In this document: piece by piece, positions 1 through 5,658 of the stretch | How the letters are laid out: each line of letters begins with the position of its first letter | Numbering within the stretch: the stretch's first letter is position 1 | Assembly (NCBI GenBank): GCA_001805165.1 | Contig: MHEI01000111.1 | Location: 7,138 to 12,795, forward strand | From: Nitrospirae bacterium RBG_16_43_11 | Lineage (GTDB): Bacteria; Nitrospirota; 9FT-COMBO-42-15; HDB-SIOI813 | Reading direction: 5' to 3' | Length of the DNA: 5,658 nucleotides | Made by a program: the position numbers and the translations under genes | Notes under the pieces: model-generated | Seen by the model: the letters and a program-made list of their open reading frames with translations, nothing else | What the model was told of the DNA's origin: nothing | Databases searched by the model: none

Positions 1-1
1 A

Positions 2-175
2 CCCGGCCAGGATACCAGGTTTGACCTTCCGACAGTCGGCCCAACTACAATAAGGAGCATGATTGAAACAGATGCCCGTGTCCTTGCAGTTGAAGCAGGG
101 ATGACCGTAATGATAGATAAAGAAGGAATGCTGAGGGCTGCAGAGGAGGCAGGCATCTCAGTTGTAGGAATATAA
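2..175 (+). CDS. lpxI: LpxI, UDP-2,3-diacylglucosamine pyrophosphatase (3' end only)
   Basis: The open frame enters from the left edge and ends at TAA 173-175, giving the last 57 residues of a protein. The visible tail contains QDTRFDLPTVGPTTI near its start, then VLAVEAGMTVMIDKE, and ends AGISVVGI. I recognise this as the C-terminus of the LpxI (DUF1009) family, which ends in this way. LpxI is a cytoplasmic or peripheral inner-membrane enzyme that hydrolyses UDP-2,3-diacylglucosamine to lipid X plus UMP, replacing LpxH in many non-enteric Gram-negatives. Its product is a substrate of LpxB, encoded two genes downstream, which supports the call. The start, the N-terminal domain and most of the catalytic domain lie outside the window, so completeness cannot be judged. 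A gap of 53 bases separates it from the next gene. Confidence 0.85.
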   Translation, partial: PGQDTRFDLPTVGPTTIRSMIETDARVLAVEAGMTVMIDKEGMLRAAEEAGISVVGI

Positions 176-182
176 AATCGCA

Positions 183-213
183 GCAATGAGTAAACAAGCA
201 ATGAGCAATGAGT
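183..213 (+). repeat. GCAATGAG iterated repeat, copy A
   Basis: Three copies of GCAATGAG occur at 183-190, 198-205 and 205-212, the last two sharing one G. The 23-base block 183-205 matches 5199-5221 at 21 of 23 positions by eye. Each unit carries an ATG followed by AG, so the repeat supplies three start codons (186, 201, 208) upstream of the oxidoreductase gene. It lies in the spacer after lpxI. Its origin is unknown; it looks like a short dispersed intergenic repeat rather than part of either gene. Confidence 0.7.
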
Positions 214-214
214 T

Positions 215-220
215 GGGGGA
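215..220 (+). promoter_or_regulatory. Probable ribosome binding site for the oxidoreductase gene
   Basis: The run GGGGGA lies 8 bases upstream of the GTG at 229. This is a suitable Shine-Dalgarno position for that GTG. The in-frame ATG at 208 lies upstream of this site, inside the repeat, and has no comparable purine-rich motif. This decides the start in favour of GTG 229. Confidence 0.5.
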
Positions 221-228
221 ATTATAGG

Positions 229-1173
229 GTGAAAATAAAAGTAGCGGTAATAGGAGTGGGGTATCTTGGAGAGCACCACGCAAGGATTTACTCATCAATG
301 AATGACGTTGAACTTGTGGGTGTTGTGGATACAAACAAGGACAGGGCAAATGAAATGGCCGCAAAATACTCAACAAGGGCATACTATGACTACAGAGAAT
401 TACAGGGTGATGTGCAGGCTGTGAGTATAGCAGTTCCAACTATTCTCCATTACCCTGTTGCGCTTGAATTTATAAAACACAATATTGATATATTGTTGGA
501 AAAACCTGTTACAACTACAGTTGATGAGGCAGACATCCTTATTAAAGAAGCTCGGGAACGCGGAGTTCTGCTTCAGGTCGGCCACATTGAACGGTTCAAT
601 ACCGCTTATAGAAACATGCAGAAATATATAGGCAGACCAAGATTCATTGAGACCCACCGGCTTGGTCCTTATGTAGGACGTGGTATTGATGTTGATGTCA
701 TTTTAGACCTCATGATACATGACATAGACATAATCCTTTCCATAGTCAGATCTGATGTTGTTGACATCAAGGCAATCGGTGTGCCGGTTCTTACGAATCA
801 TATTGACATAGCCAATGCAAGATTGGAGTTTGCCAGCGGCTGTATCGCAAATATTACAGCAAGCAGGGTATCAAGGGAACGAATACGGAAGATAAGGATA
901 TTCCAGCCGGACACATACATAACGCTCGATTACGGTCAGCAGAGCATGGGAATCTACAGGCGGATAATAGAAAATAACACTGCAAGAGTAACAAGTGAAG
1001 ATATAAAGCTGGAGAAAGAGGAACCGCTGTCGGCCGAGCTTGCTGCCTTTGTCAATTCAGTCCGTAAAAGGTCAGCCCCTGAAGTATCAGGAGAGGACGG
1101 AAGGGATGCCCTGAGGATCGCCATAAAGATACGGGAAGATGCTGAGAAGAGATTAGCCTCCGATCAAATTTGA
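229..1173 (+). CDS. Gfo/Idh/MocA-family NAD(P)-dependent oxidoreductase, possibly GnnA-like
   Basis: From GTG 229 the protein has 314 residues, usual for the family. The N-terminal Rossmann fold begins at once with VAVIGVGYLG (dinucleotide motif G9-x-G11-x-x-G14). The family EKP motif is at 91-93 with the usual catalytic lysine K92. VGHIERFN is at 117-124, and DLMIHDIDI near 160-168 carries the conserved H164 and D165 of the C-terminal domain. Members reduce or oxidise sugar hydroxyls with NAD(P). The gene lies between lpxI and lpxB. In Acidithiobacillus ferrooxidans the family member GnnA, encoded between lpxA and lpxB, oxidises the 3-OH of UDP-GlcNAc so that GnnB can aminate it. That role here is an inference from position; no gnnB is visible. 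An in-frame ATG at 208 would add seven residues (MSWGNYR), but it sits in the repeat without a ribosome binding site, and homology starts after it. The family call is secure; the substrate is not known. Confidence 0.88.
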   Translation: MKIKVAVIGVGYLGEHHARIYSSMNDVELVGVVDTNKDRANEMAAKYSTRAYYDYRELQGDVQAVSIAVPTILHYPVALEFIKHNIDILLEKPVTTTVDEADILIKEARERGVLLQVGHIERFNTAYRNMQKYIGRPRFIETHRLGPYVGRGIDVDVILDLMIHDIDIILSIVRSDVVDIKAIGVPVLTNHIDIANARLEFASGCIANITASRVSRERIRKIRIFQPDTYITLDYGQQSMGIYRRIIENNTARVTSEDIKLEKEEPLSAELAAFVNSVRKRSAPEVSGEDGRDALRIAIKIREDAEKRLASDQI

Positions 1174-1192
1174 CGACCTCGTAAAAAGTCTA

Positions 1193-2347
1193 TTGAAGAA
1201 TATTATGATGATAGCCGGTGAGGCATCCGGTGACATATATGGTGCGGAATTAGCGAGACATCTCCTGAAGATAATTCCAGGTTTGAAAATAACAGGTATC
1301 GGCGGAAGCAGGATGAGGAGCGCCGGAGTTGATATCCTGTGTGATATGTCAGACATCAGCGTGGTCGGTTTCTCTGAGATACTGCCAAGGTTACGCGCAA
1401 TAAAGAATGCCTTCAATGTAGTTTCAAAACTAATCAGATCAGGGGGTACAGATCTTGTCATCCTTATAGACTATCCAGGATTCAATATAAGGCTCGCCGG
1501 TGTAGCTAAAAAAGCGGGGGTGCCGGCAGTGTACTATATAAGCCCGCAGGTGTGGGCATGGAGAAAAGGGAGGATACGCCTCCTTGCCGGCAGGATAAAA
1601 AAGATGTTCGTAGTATTACCTTTTGAAGAAGATATTTATAAGAAGGAGGGAATCGTATGCTCTTTTCTGGGACATCCCCTTGTTGACGAGATACTCTCAG
1701 CCAGACCTGTAGAAGATTCAATGCAGCTTTATGGACTTGATAAAAACAATAAGGTTATCGGGATCCTGCCTGGAAGCCGTATAGGAGAAGTGAAGGCATT
1801 ACTCTCCTTATTTCTCGATGCAGTACAAATCATCAGGGCCGGCAGTCCTGAAATCCAGACGATTATGGCTGTAGCAGAATCACTTGATTTTAATGAAGTG
1901 GCCGGTATTGTTAACAAATGGAAGATGACAAATAATAACATGTCATTTGATGTAAAGTTGATACGGGGAGAAGCCAATGATGTCATAAATGTCAGTGATG
2001 TCATAATAGCGGCATCCGGCACCATTACATTGCAGGCAGCGCTACTCGGTAAACCAATGGTGATTGTATATAAGTTGTCGTTATTTACTTACACTATTGC
2101 AAAGTTGCTCGTTAGCGTAAAAGATATCGGTCTTGTGAACATAATGGCAGGCAGGAGGATAGTCCCTGAATTAGTGCAATATGATGCCACTCCTGATAAA
2201 ATAGCCTCTGAGACTAAGCTGTTTTTATATGACACTGAATATTATGAAGAAACAAAAAAGGGATTAAATGACATAAAGCTGAAGCTCGGCCCGCCAGGCG
2301 CATCGGAGAGGGTGGCGCGTGAAATAGCAGGGATATTATATGTATAA
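1193..2347 (+). CDS. lpxB: LpxB, lipid-A-disaccharide synthase
   Basis: This 384-residue protein (E. coli LpxB has 382) is a GT19 glycosyltransferase acting at the cytoplasmic face of the inner membrane. It joins UDP-2,3-diacylglucosamine to lipid X, releasing UDP, to form the beta-1,6 disaccharide 1-phosphate. Family motifs appear in order: GEASGD at 9-14, IDYPGFN at 92-98, SPQVWAWR at 117-124, FLGHP at 158-162, LPGSR at 192-196, ASGT at 274-277, and NIMAGRRIVPELVQ at about 316-329. From recalled alignment with E. coli, the functionally important D98 and R201 correspond to D93 and R196, so the enzyme looks active. The start is a TTG at 1193; no ATG lies upstream in frame before the TAG at 1154-1156. 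ATG 1205 would remove four residues just before the GEASGD loop. No strong ribosome binding site is seen, and the gene begins 19 bases after the oxidoreductase stop, so translational coupling is plausible. It overlaps msbA by 8 bases. Confidence 0.95.
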   Translation: MKNIMMIAGEASGDIYGAELARHLLKIIPGLKITGIGGSRMRSAGVDILCDMSDISVVGFSEILPRLRAIKNAFNVVSKLIRSGGTDLVILIDYPGFNIRLAGVAKKAGVPAVYYISPQVWAWRKGRIRLLAGRIKKMFVVLPFEEDIYKKEGIVCSFLGHPLVDEILSARPVEDSMQLYGLDKNNKVIGILPGSRIGEVKALLSLFLDAVQIIRAGSPEIQTIMAVAESLDFNEVAGIVNKWKMTNNNMSFDVKLIRGEANDVINVSDVIIAASGTITLQAALLGKPMVIVYKLSLFTYTIAKLLVSVKDIGLVNIMAGRRIVPELVQYDATPDKIASETKLFLYDTEYYEETKKGLNDIKLKLGPPGASERVAREIAGILYV

Positions 2348-4070
2348 ACGCATACTGGAATACGTCAAACCATACTGGATAAGGATACTTATAGCATCAC
2401 TCTGTGCCATTGGTGTATCCGGAGCAACTGCTGCTGTTGCATGGCTGGTCCAGCCTGCACTTGATAAGATATTCATTCAGAAAAACCTGCAAATGCTTAT
2501 GCTGATTCCAGTTGCTATACTCATCATGTATTTTCTGAAGGGTGTCTTCAATTACTACCAGTCCTATCTAATGCGGTATGTAGGCAACCGCGTCATAATG
2601 GATATGCGTAATGACCTCTACTCTCATTTAACCGTTATGCCCATGCAATTTTACACCGAGCACTCAACCGGGAAGCTGATGTCCAGACTGCTGAATGATG
2701 TCAGTATCATTAATAATGCTGCGTCAACTTCAATTAAAGACCTCGTCCAGAATCTTATCACGGTAATCGCACTTCTTGGAGTTGTCTTCTATCAGGACTG
2801 GAGGCTTGCAGCCATTTCATGCTTAGTCCTGCCATTCGCTTACTACCCGATCATAAAACTTGGAAGAAAGTTAAGACGCGTCAGCAGGAAAGGACAGGAA
2901 GAGATATCAGGCATTACTGCCATAATGCATGAGACATTTACAGGCGCAAGTGTAGTGAAGGCATTTGGTATGGAACCATCTGAAATAAATAAATTCATGG
3001 AAAAGAACTATAGCCTCTTCAAAATCAGCATGAAGGGTGTAAAACTGACAGAGTTAAGCACTCCACTAATGGAATTCATAGGCGCTGTAGGTGCATCACT
3101 GATCATATGGTATGGAGGGCATCAGGTTGTAAATGGTGTCACAACTCCAGGCACCTTTTTCTCATTTCTGACAGCTCTGATAATGATGTACAGTCCTCTC
3201 AGGGCGCTCACACGGGTTAATGCAGCAATACAACAGTCTATTGCAGCGGCCGAAAGGGTCTTTGCAATCCTTGATCTGGACACCGAAGAGGTTACTAATA
3301 AAGGGACTACGGAACTACACGGTATAAAGGATAGGATTGAATTGAGAAATGTCTCCTTTAAATATCCAAGTTCAACAAAACATGCAATCTCAGATGCCAG
3401 TTTCTCGGTACCTCATGGTAGGACAGTGGCTTTAGTCGGCAGCAGTGGAGGCGGCAAGACAACCATTGGGAATCTCCTGCTGCGTTTCTATGAACCTGAG
3501 TCAGGAGGAATTTACATTGACGGTACGGATATAAGGGACTTCACCCTCAGGTCTTTAAGAAGCCGTATAGGCATAGTCAGTCAGGATGTCATTTTATTTA
3601 ATGATACTGTGTTCAGTAATATTGCATACGGCAAGAAGGATATCGGCATGGAAGATGTCATGAATGCTGCAAAAAAGGCTTATGCTCACGATTTTATCAT
3701 TAATATGCCGGATGGATATAATACTGTAATTGGTGAAAGAGGCGCAAAAGTGTCAGGAGGAGAGAAACAGCGTATTGCGATAGCACGTGCAATACTTAAA
3801 GACCCTCCGATACTGATACTCGATGAAGCCACATCAGCGCTTGATACAGAATCAGAACATATGATCCAGATGGCGCTTGATAACCTGATGATTGGAAGGA
3901 CTACGTTTGTCATAGCCCACCGTCTCTCGACTATAAAGAACGCTGATCTCATTATTGCACTGGATAATGGAAAGATTGTAGAAATGGGCCGGCATGAGGA
4001 ACTGCTGACCCGGAGAGGATTGTATAAGAGGTTGTATGATATGCAGTTTGTGGAGAAAGGACAACTGTAA
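2340..4070 (+). CDS. msbA: MsbA-type lipid A/LPS exporter, ABC transporter with fused permease and ATPase
   Basis: This 576-residue half-transporter (E. coli MsbA has 582) has the MsbA layout: six membrane segments in residues of about 14-290, then a nucleotide-binding domain. The segments lie roughly at 14-37, 51-70, 135-152, 155-172, 243-260 and 271-290. ATPase motifs are A-loop Y342, Walker A GSSGGGKT 367-374, Q-loop Q415, signature VSGGE 471-475, Walker B ILILDE 491-496, D-loop SALD 499-502, and H-loop H527 in IAHRLS. All catalytic positions are intact. A homodimer in the inner membrane would flip core-lipid A outward using ATP. The assignment to MsbA rather than another type-1 exporter rests on its place between lpxB and lpxK. 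The ATG at 2340 overlaps the lpxB end by 8 bases, preceded by AGGGA at 2329-2333 with 6-base spacing. The signature reads VSGGE rather than LSGGQ, a tolerated variant. Confidence 0.92.
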   Translation: MYKRILEYVKPYWIRILIASLCAIGVSGATAAVAWLVQPALDKIFIQKNLQMLMLIPVAILIMYFLKGVFNYYQSYLMRYVGNRVIMDMRNDLYSHLTVMPMQFYTEHSTGKLMSRLLNDVSIINNAASTSIKDLVQNLITVIALLGVVFYQDWRLAAISCLVLPFAYYPIIKLGRKLRRVSRKGQEEISGITAIMHETFTGASVVKAFGMEPSEINKFMEKNYSLFKISMKGVKLTELSTPLMEFIGAVGASLIIWYGGHQVVNGVTTPGTFFSFLTALIMMYSPLRALTRVNAAIQQSIAAAERVFAILDLDTEEVTNKGTTELHGIKDRIELRNVSFKYPSSTKHAISDASFSVPHGRTVALVGSSGGGKTTIGNLLLRFYEPESGGIYIDGTDIRDFTLRSLRSRIGIVSQDVILFNDTVFSNIAYGKKDIGMEDVMNAAKKAYAHDFIINMPDGYNTVIGERGAKVSGGEKQRIAIARAILKDPPILILDEATSALDTESEHMIQMALDNLMIGRTTFVIAHRLSTIKNADLIIALDNGKIVEMGRHEELLTRRGLYKRLYDMQFVEKGQL

Positions 4071-4172
4071 GTAAAAATGCAAAATTCAAAATTACAATGT
4101 AAAACTAATAAATATGAATTTTGAATTGCAATTTTGAATTATTATATTTAATTATTAATTTACAATGCTCTA
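4071..4172. repeat. AT-rich intergenic repeat element between msbA and lpxK
   Basis: These 102 bases are strikingly AT-rich and carry layered repeats. AATTCAAAATT (4083-4093) is the exact inverse of AATTTTGAATT (4117-4127), giving an 11-bp stem with a 23-base loop. AATTTTGAATT recurs at 4130-4140, a 13-base-period direct repeat. TTACAATG occurs at 4092-4099 and 4160-4167. TTACAATGTAA (4092-4102) is an odd-length palindrome. There is no open frame of note. Such AATTTTGAATT-type filler looks like a dispersed repeat family; copy number elsewhere cannot be seen from this window. Confidence 0.6.
4121..4148 (+). promoter_or_regulatory. Possible sigma-70-type promoter for lpxK and the lpxL-like gene
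   Basis: TTGAAT at 4121-4126 resembles a -35 box and TATATT at 4143-4148 a -10 box, separated by 16 bases. Transcription would begin near 4155, leaving a leader of about 18 bases before the lpxK TTG. The region is so AT-rich that a chance match is quite possible. The call rests on spacing and position only. Confidence 0.3.
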
Positions 4173-5198
4173 TTGCTTACACTCCTCTCACATATATATA
4201 GAATAATATGGGCAATACGAAAATGGTTGTATGATTCCGGTATTCTTAAGACCAGGAAACTCCCCTGCCCTGTTATATGCGTCGGAAATCTAACGACAGG
4301 AGGCACGGGGAAGACACCTGCAGTTATTGCACTTTCACGAATACTTGGCGAAAACAATCACCATCCGGCAATACTCTCCCGTGGTTATAAGAGGAGGTCA
4401 AAAGCCTCTGTCCTGGTAGTCAGTGATGGCAGATCCATTCTGGCAACACCTGAAGAGTCTGGTGATGAACCATACCTGATTGCATCATCACTTAAGAATG
4501 TCCCCGTAATCGTCGGTGGAAACAGATATACATCCGGCATTCATATTCCGGATAAGTCATCTGCAGATCTTTTCATACTTGATGACGGTTATCAGCACCT
4601 GAAACTGCACAGGGATATAAATATCCTCCTCATTGACGCATCAAATCCCTGCGGTAACGGATATCTTCTCCCAAAAGGTATTCTCAGGGAGCCGTTTAAC
4701 GGTATTTCGAGGGCTGATTGTGTAATTGTGACAAGGTCAAATGAAGGAAACAAGAATATTGCTGAGACACTAATCAGGAAATATAATCAAGATGTTCCAA
4801 TATTTTATGCATCTTATAAAACTGCTGACATAACAAACCCTGCCGGTAAATCCTGCGGATTTGACTTTATAAAAAGCAAACAAATATTTATGTTTGCAGG
4901 TATAGCAAATCCTGGATCATTCCGGAGGAGTATAGAAGATACCGGAGGAATGGTAATAGGTGAAATGTTATACCCTGATCACTACTGGTACAAAAATGAT
5001 GACCTGAATAAAATTATCAAAGAGGCATCGCGCTTGTCAGCAGATGCAATTATTACAACTGCGAAGGATGCCGTCAGGTTGCATGGCTTGGACCTTTATG
5101 ATAAGACAGGATTAGAAATGAAATTTCTGATACTTCACGTTGAGATGATGATTGATAAGGGTTTTAAGGAATGGATAAGAAAAAGTACTGAGCAATGA
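4173..5198 (+). CDS. lpxK: LpxK, tetraacyldisaccharide 4'-kinase
   Basis: This 341-residue protein (E. coli LpxK has 328) is the inner-membrane P-loop kinase that transfers phosphate from ATP to the 4' position of the lipid A disaccharide, giving lipid IVA. The start is followed by a hydrophobic N-terminal segment, then VGNLTTGGTGKTP with Walker A at 43-49. SRGY at 69-72, GDEP at 97-100, DDGYQH at 137-142, FAGIANP at 241-247, DHYWY at 269-273 and TTAKDAVRL at 295-303 are all LpxK hallmarks. By recalled comparison with the Aquifex enzyme, D98 of GDEP and H270 of the DH motif are the likely catalytic pair. The start is uncertain. TTG 4173 is the only conventional start codon between the TAA at 4149-4151 and TTG 4227; no ATG is in frame until deep in the protein, and no ribosome binding site is visible. 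The first ~15 residues are short compared with many homologues. The stop overlaps the GCAATGAG repeat, which also supplies the next gene's start. Confidence 0.93.
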   Translation: MLTLLSHIYRIIWAIRKWLYDSGILKTRKLPCPVICVGNLTTGGTGKTPAVIALSRILGENNHHPAILSRGYKRRSKASVLVVSDGRSILATPEESGDEPYLIASSLKNVPVIVGGNRYTSGIHIPDKSSADLFILDDGYQHLKLHRDINILLIDASNPCGNGYLLPKGILREPFNGISRADCVIVTRSNEGNKNIAETLIRKYNQDVPIFYASYKTADITNPAGKSCGFDFIKSKQIFMFAGIANPGSFRRSIEDTGGMVIGEMLYPDHYWYKNDDLNKIIKEASRLSADAIITTAKDAVRLHGLDLYDKTGLEMKFLILHVEMMIDKGFKEWIRKSTEQ

Positions 5199-5221
5199 GC
5201 AATGAGTGAAGAAGCAATGAG
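5192..5221 (+). repeat. GCAATGAG iterated repeat, copy B, spanning lpxK stop and lpxL start
   Basis: GCAATGAG occurs at 5192-5199, 5199-5206 and 5214-5221. The spacing is 7 then 15 bases, the mirror order of copy A (15 then 7). The copy supplies the lpxK stop (TGA 5196-5198) and two in-frame ATGs (5202 and 5217) for the next gene. Unlike copy A it lies inside coding sequence. It is probably the same repeat family, placed at a gene junction. Confidence 0.7.
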
Positions 5222-5658
5222 TAAGAAAAAAGAGCATAACACCCTGACAGAATATATAGAGTATATAATTGTCCTGGTTTTTGTCCGCATCTTCTCACTA
5301 ATACCCTACAGGCTTGCGTCAGATATAGGCGGATTTATTGGACGGCTTGGCTACCTCATTGACAGCAGACACCGGCTTATAGCATTAAAAAATCTTTCTA
5401 TGGCATTTCCCGAAAAGGACGGTAAGAATATTGCCCTCATCGCAAAAATGTCCTTTAAAAACCTGGGGAGGTCTGCTGCAGAATTCATCCATATAGCAAG
5501 TCATTCACCTGATACAGTTTACAAAACACTTAATAAATCAGTAACCGTTGAAGGACGTGATAACATAGATAATGCAATCAAAAAGGGAAGAGGTGTTTTA
5601 TACCTCACCGCCCACTTTGGGAACTGGGAATTACTCGGTATTGTTTTAACTACAAATG
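5202..5658 (+). CDS. LpxL/HtrB-type lipid A secondary acyltransferase (5' part, runs off the window)
   Basis: A frame from ATG 5202 stays open to the window edge, giving 152 residues of a protein usually near 300. After a charged start (MSEEAMSKKKEH) comes a hydrophobic stretch at about 19-35 (YIEYIIVLVFVRIFSLI), fitting the N-terminal membrane anchor of this family. Then follow ALKNLSMAFPEK near 61-72, AAEFIHIA at 92-99, VEGRDNIDNAI at 116-126, and TAHFGNWE at 136-143. H138 and E143 form the HX4E catalytic motif of LpxL/LpxM lysophospholipid-type acyltransferases, which move an acyl group from acyl-ACP to a hydroxyl of lipid A at the inner membrane. The neighbour lpxK supports a lipid A role. 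Whether it acts like LpxL, LpxM or LpxP cannot be told from this part. ATG 5217 is an equally possible start; neither has a strong ribosome binding site. It begins 3 bases after the lpxK stop, suggesting coupled translation. Confidence 0.88.
   Translation, partial: MSEEAMSKKKEHNTLTEYIEYIIVLVFVRIFSLIPYRLASDIGGFIGRLGYLIDSRHRLIALKNLSMAFPEKDGKNIALIAKMSFKNLGRSAAEFIHIASHSPDTVYKTLNKSVTVEGRDNIDNAIKKGRGVLYLTAHFGNWELLGIVLTTN

Noticed and set aside
183..213. CRISPR-like or tandem array
   Set aside because: Units are only 7-8 bases, partly overlapping, with no regular spacers.
208..228. ATG 208 as the start of the oxidoreductase
   Set aside because: The ATG is inside the repeat without a ribosome binding site, and the seven added residues precede the point where the family's first beta strand begins; GTG 229 has GGGGGA at 8-base spacing.
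158..439. Minus-strand open frame of 93 codons
   Set aside because: It lies opposite the lpxI end, the repeat and the start of a well-supported oxidoreductase gene, and its low-complexity, proline/leucine-rich product resembles no family I recognise.
1153..2025. Several minus-strand open frames of 71-102 codons opposite lpxB
   Set aside because: All are antisense to a full-length, motif-complete lpxB and have no recognisable domain or ribosome binding site.
3686..4082. Minus-strand open frames of 76-88 codons opposite the msbA ATPase domain
   Set aside because: They mirror conserved codons of the Walker B and signature region and show no independent coding signal.
4083..4127. Inverted repeat after msbA as an intrinsic terminator
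   Set aside because: The stem is almost entirely A/T with a 23-base loop and is not followed by a U-tract, so it would be weak; it fits a repeat element better.

Overview
The window is a plus-strand cluster for building and exporting the lipid A part of lipopolysaccharide. It therefore comes from a Gram-negative, outer-membrane-bearing bacterium. Base composition is moderately AT-rich, gene spacing is tight, and GTG/TTG starts are frequent. The UDP-diacylglucosamine hydrolase is LpxI rather than LpxH, and an oxidoreductase sits between lpxI and lpxB. Together these resemble Nitrospirota, Deltaproteobacteria-like lineages or relatives more than enteric bacteria; this placement is an inference from gene content only.

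Layout: (1) 2-175, the last 57 codons of lpxI. (2) 176-228, a short spacer carrying a GCAATGAG-type repeat. (3) 229-1173, a Gfo/Idh/MocA-family NAD(P)-dependent oxidoreductase. (4) 1193-2347, lpxB, lipid-A-disaccharide synthase. (5) 2340-4070, msbA-type ABC transporter, overlapping lpxB by 8 bases. (6) 4071-4172, the largest gap, very AT-rich, with an inverted repeat, direct repeats and a possible promoter. (7) 4173-5198, lpxK, tetraacyldisaccharide 4'-kinase, with an apparent TTG start and no visible ribosome binding site. (8) 5202 to the window end, the first 152 codons of an LpxL/HtrB-type acyltransferase. There is no gene-free stretch over 300 bases.

The genes follow pathway order. LpxI makes lipid X (2,3-diacyl-GlcN-1-phosphate). 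LpxB joins lipid X to UDP-2,3-diacylglucosamine to form the disaccharide. LpxK phosphorylates its 4' position. The LpxL-like enzyme adds a secondary acyl chain, and MsbA flips the finished core-lipid A across the inner membrane. The Kdo transferase (waaA/kdtA), needed between LpxK and LpxL in the classical route, is not in the window. The oxidoreductase sits where Acidithiobacillus ferrooxidans carries gnnA, so it may modify the lipid A sugar precursor.

The main unusual points are the possible GnnA-like gene without a visible GnnB partner, a GCAATGAG repeat at two gene boundaries (one overlapping the lpxK stop and lpxL start), and the AT-rich repeat element that splits the operon and abuts the odd lpxK start. 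I see no evidence for a wholly new system; this is mostly a conserved biosynthetic cluster with unusual boundaries.
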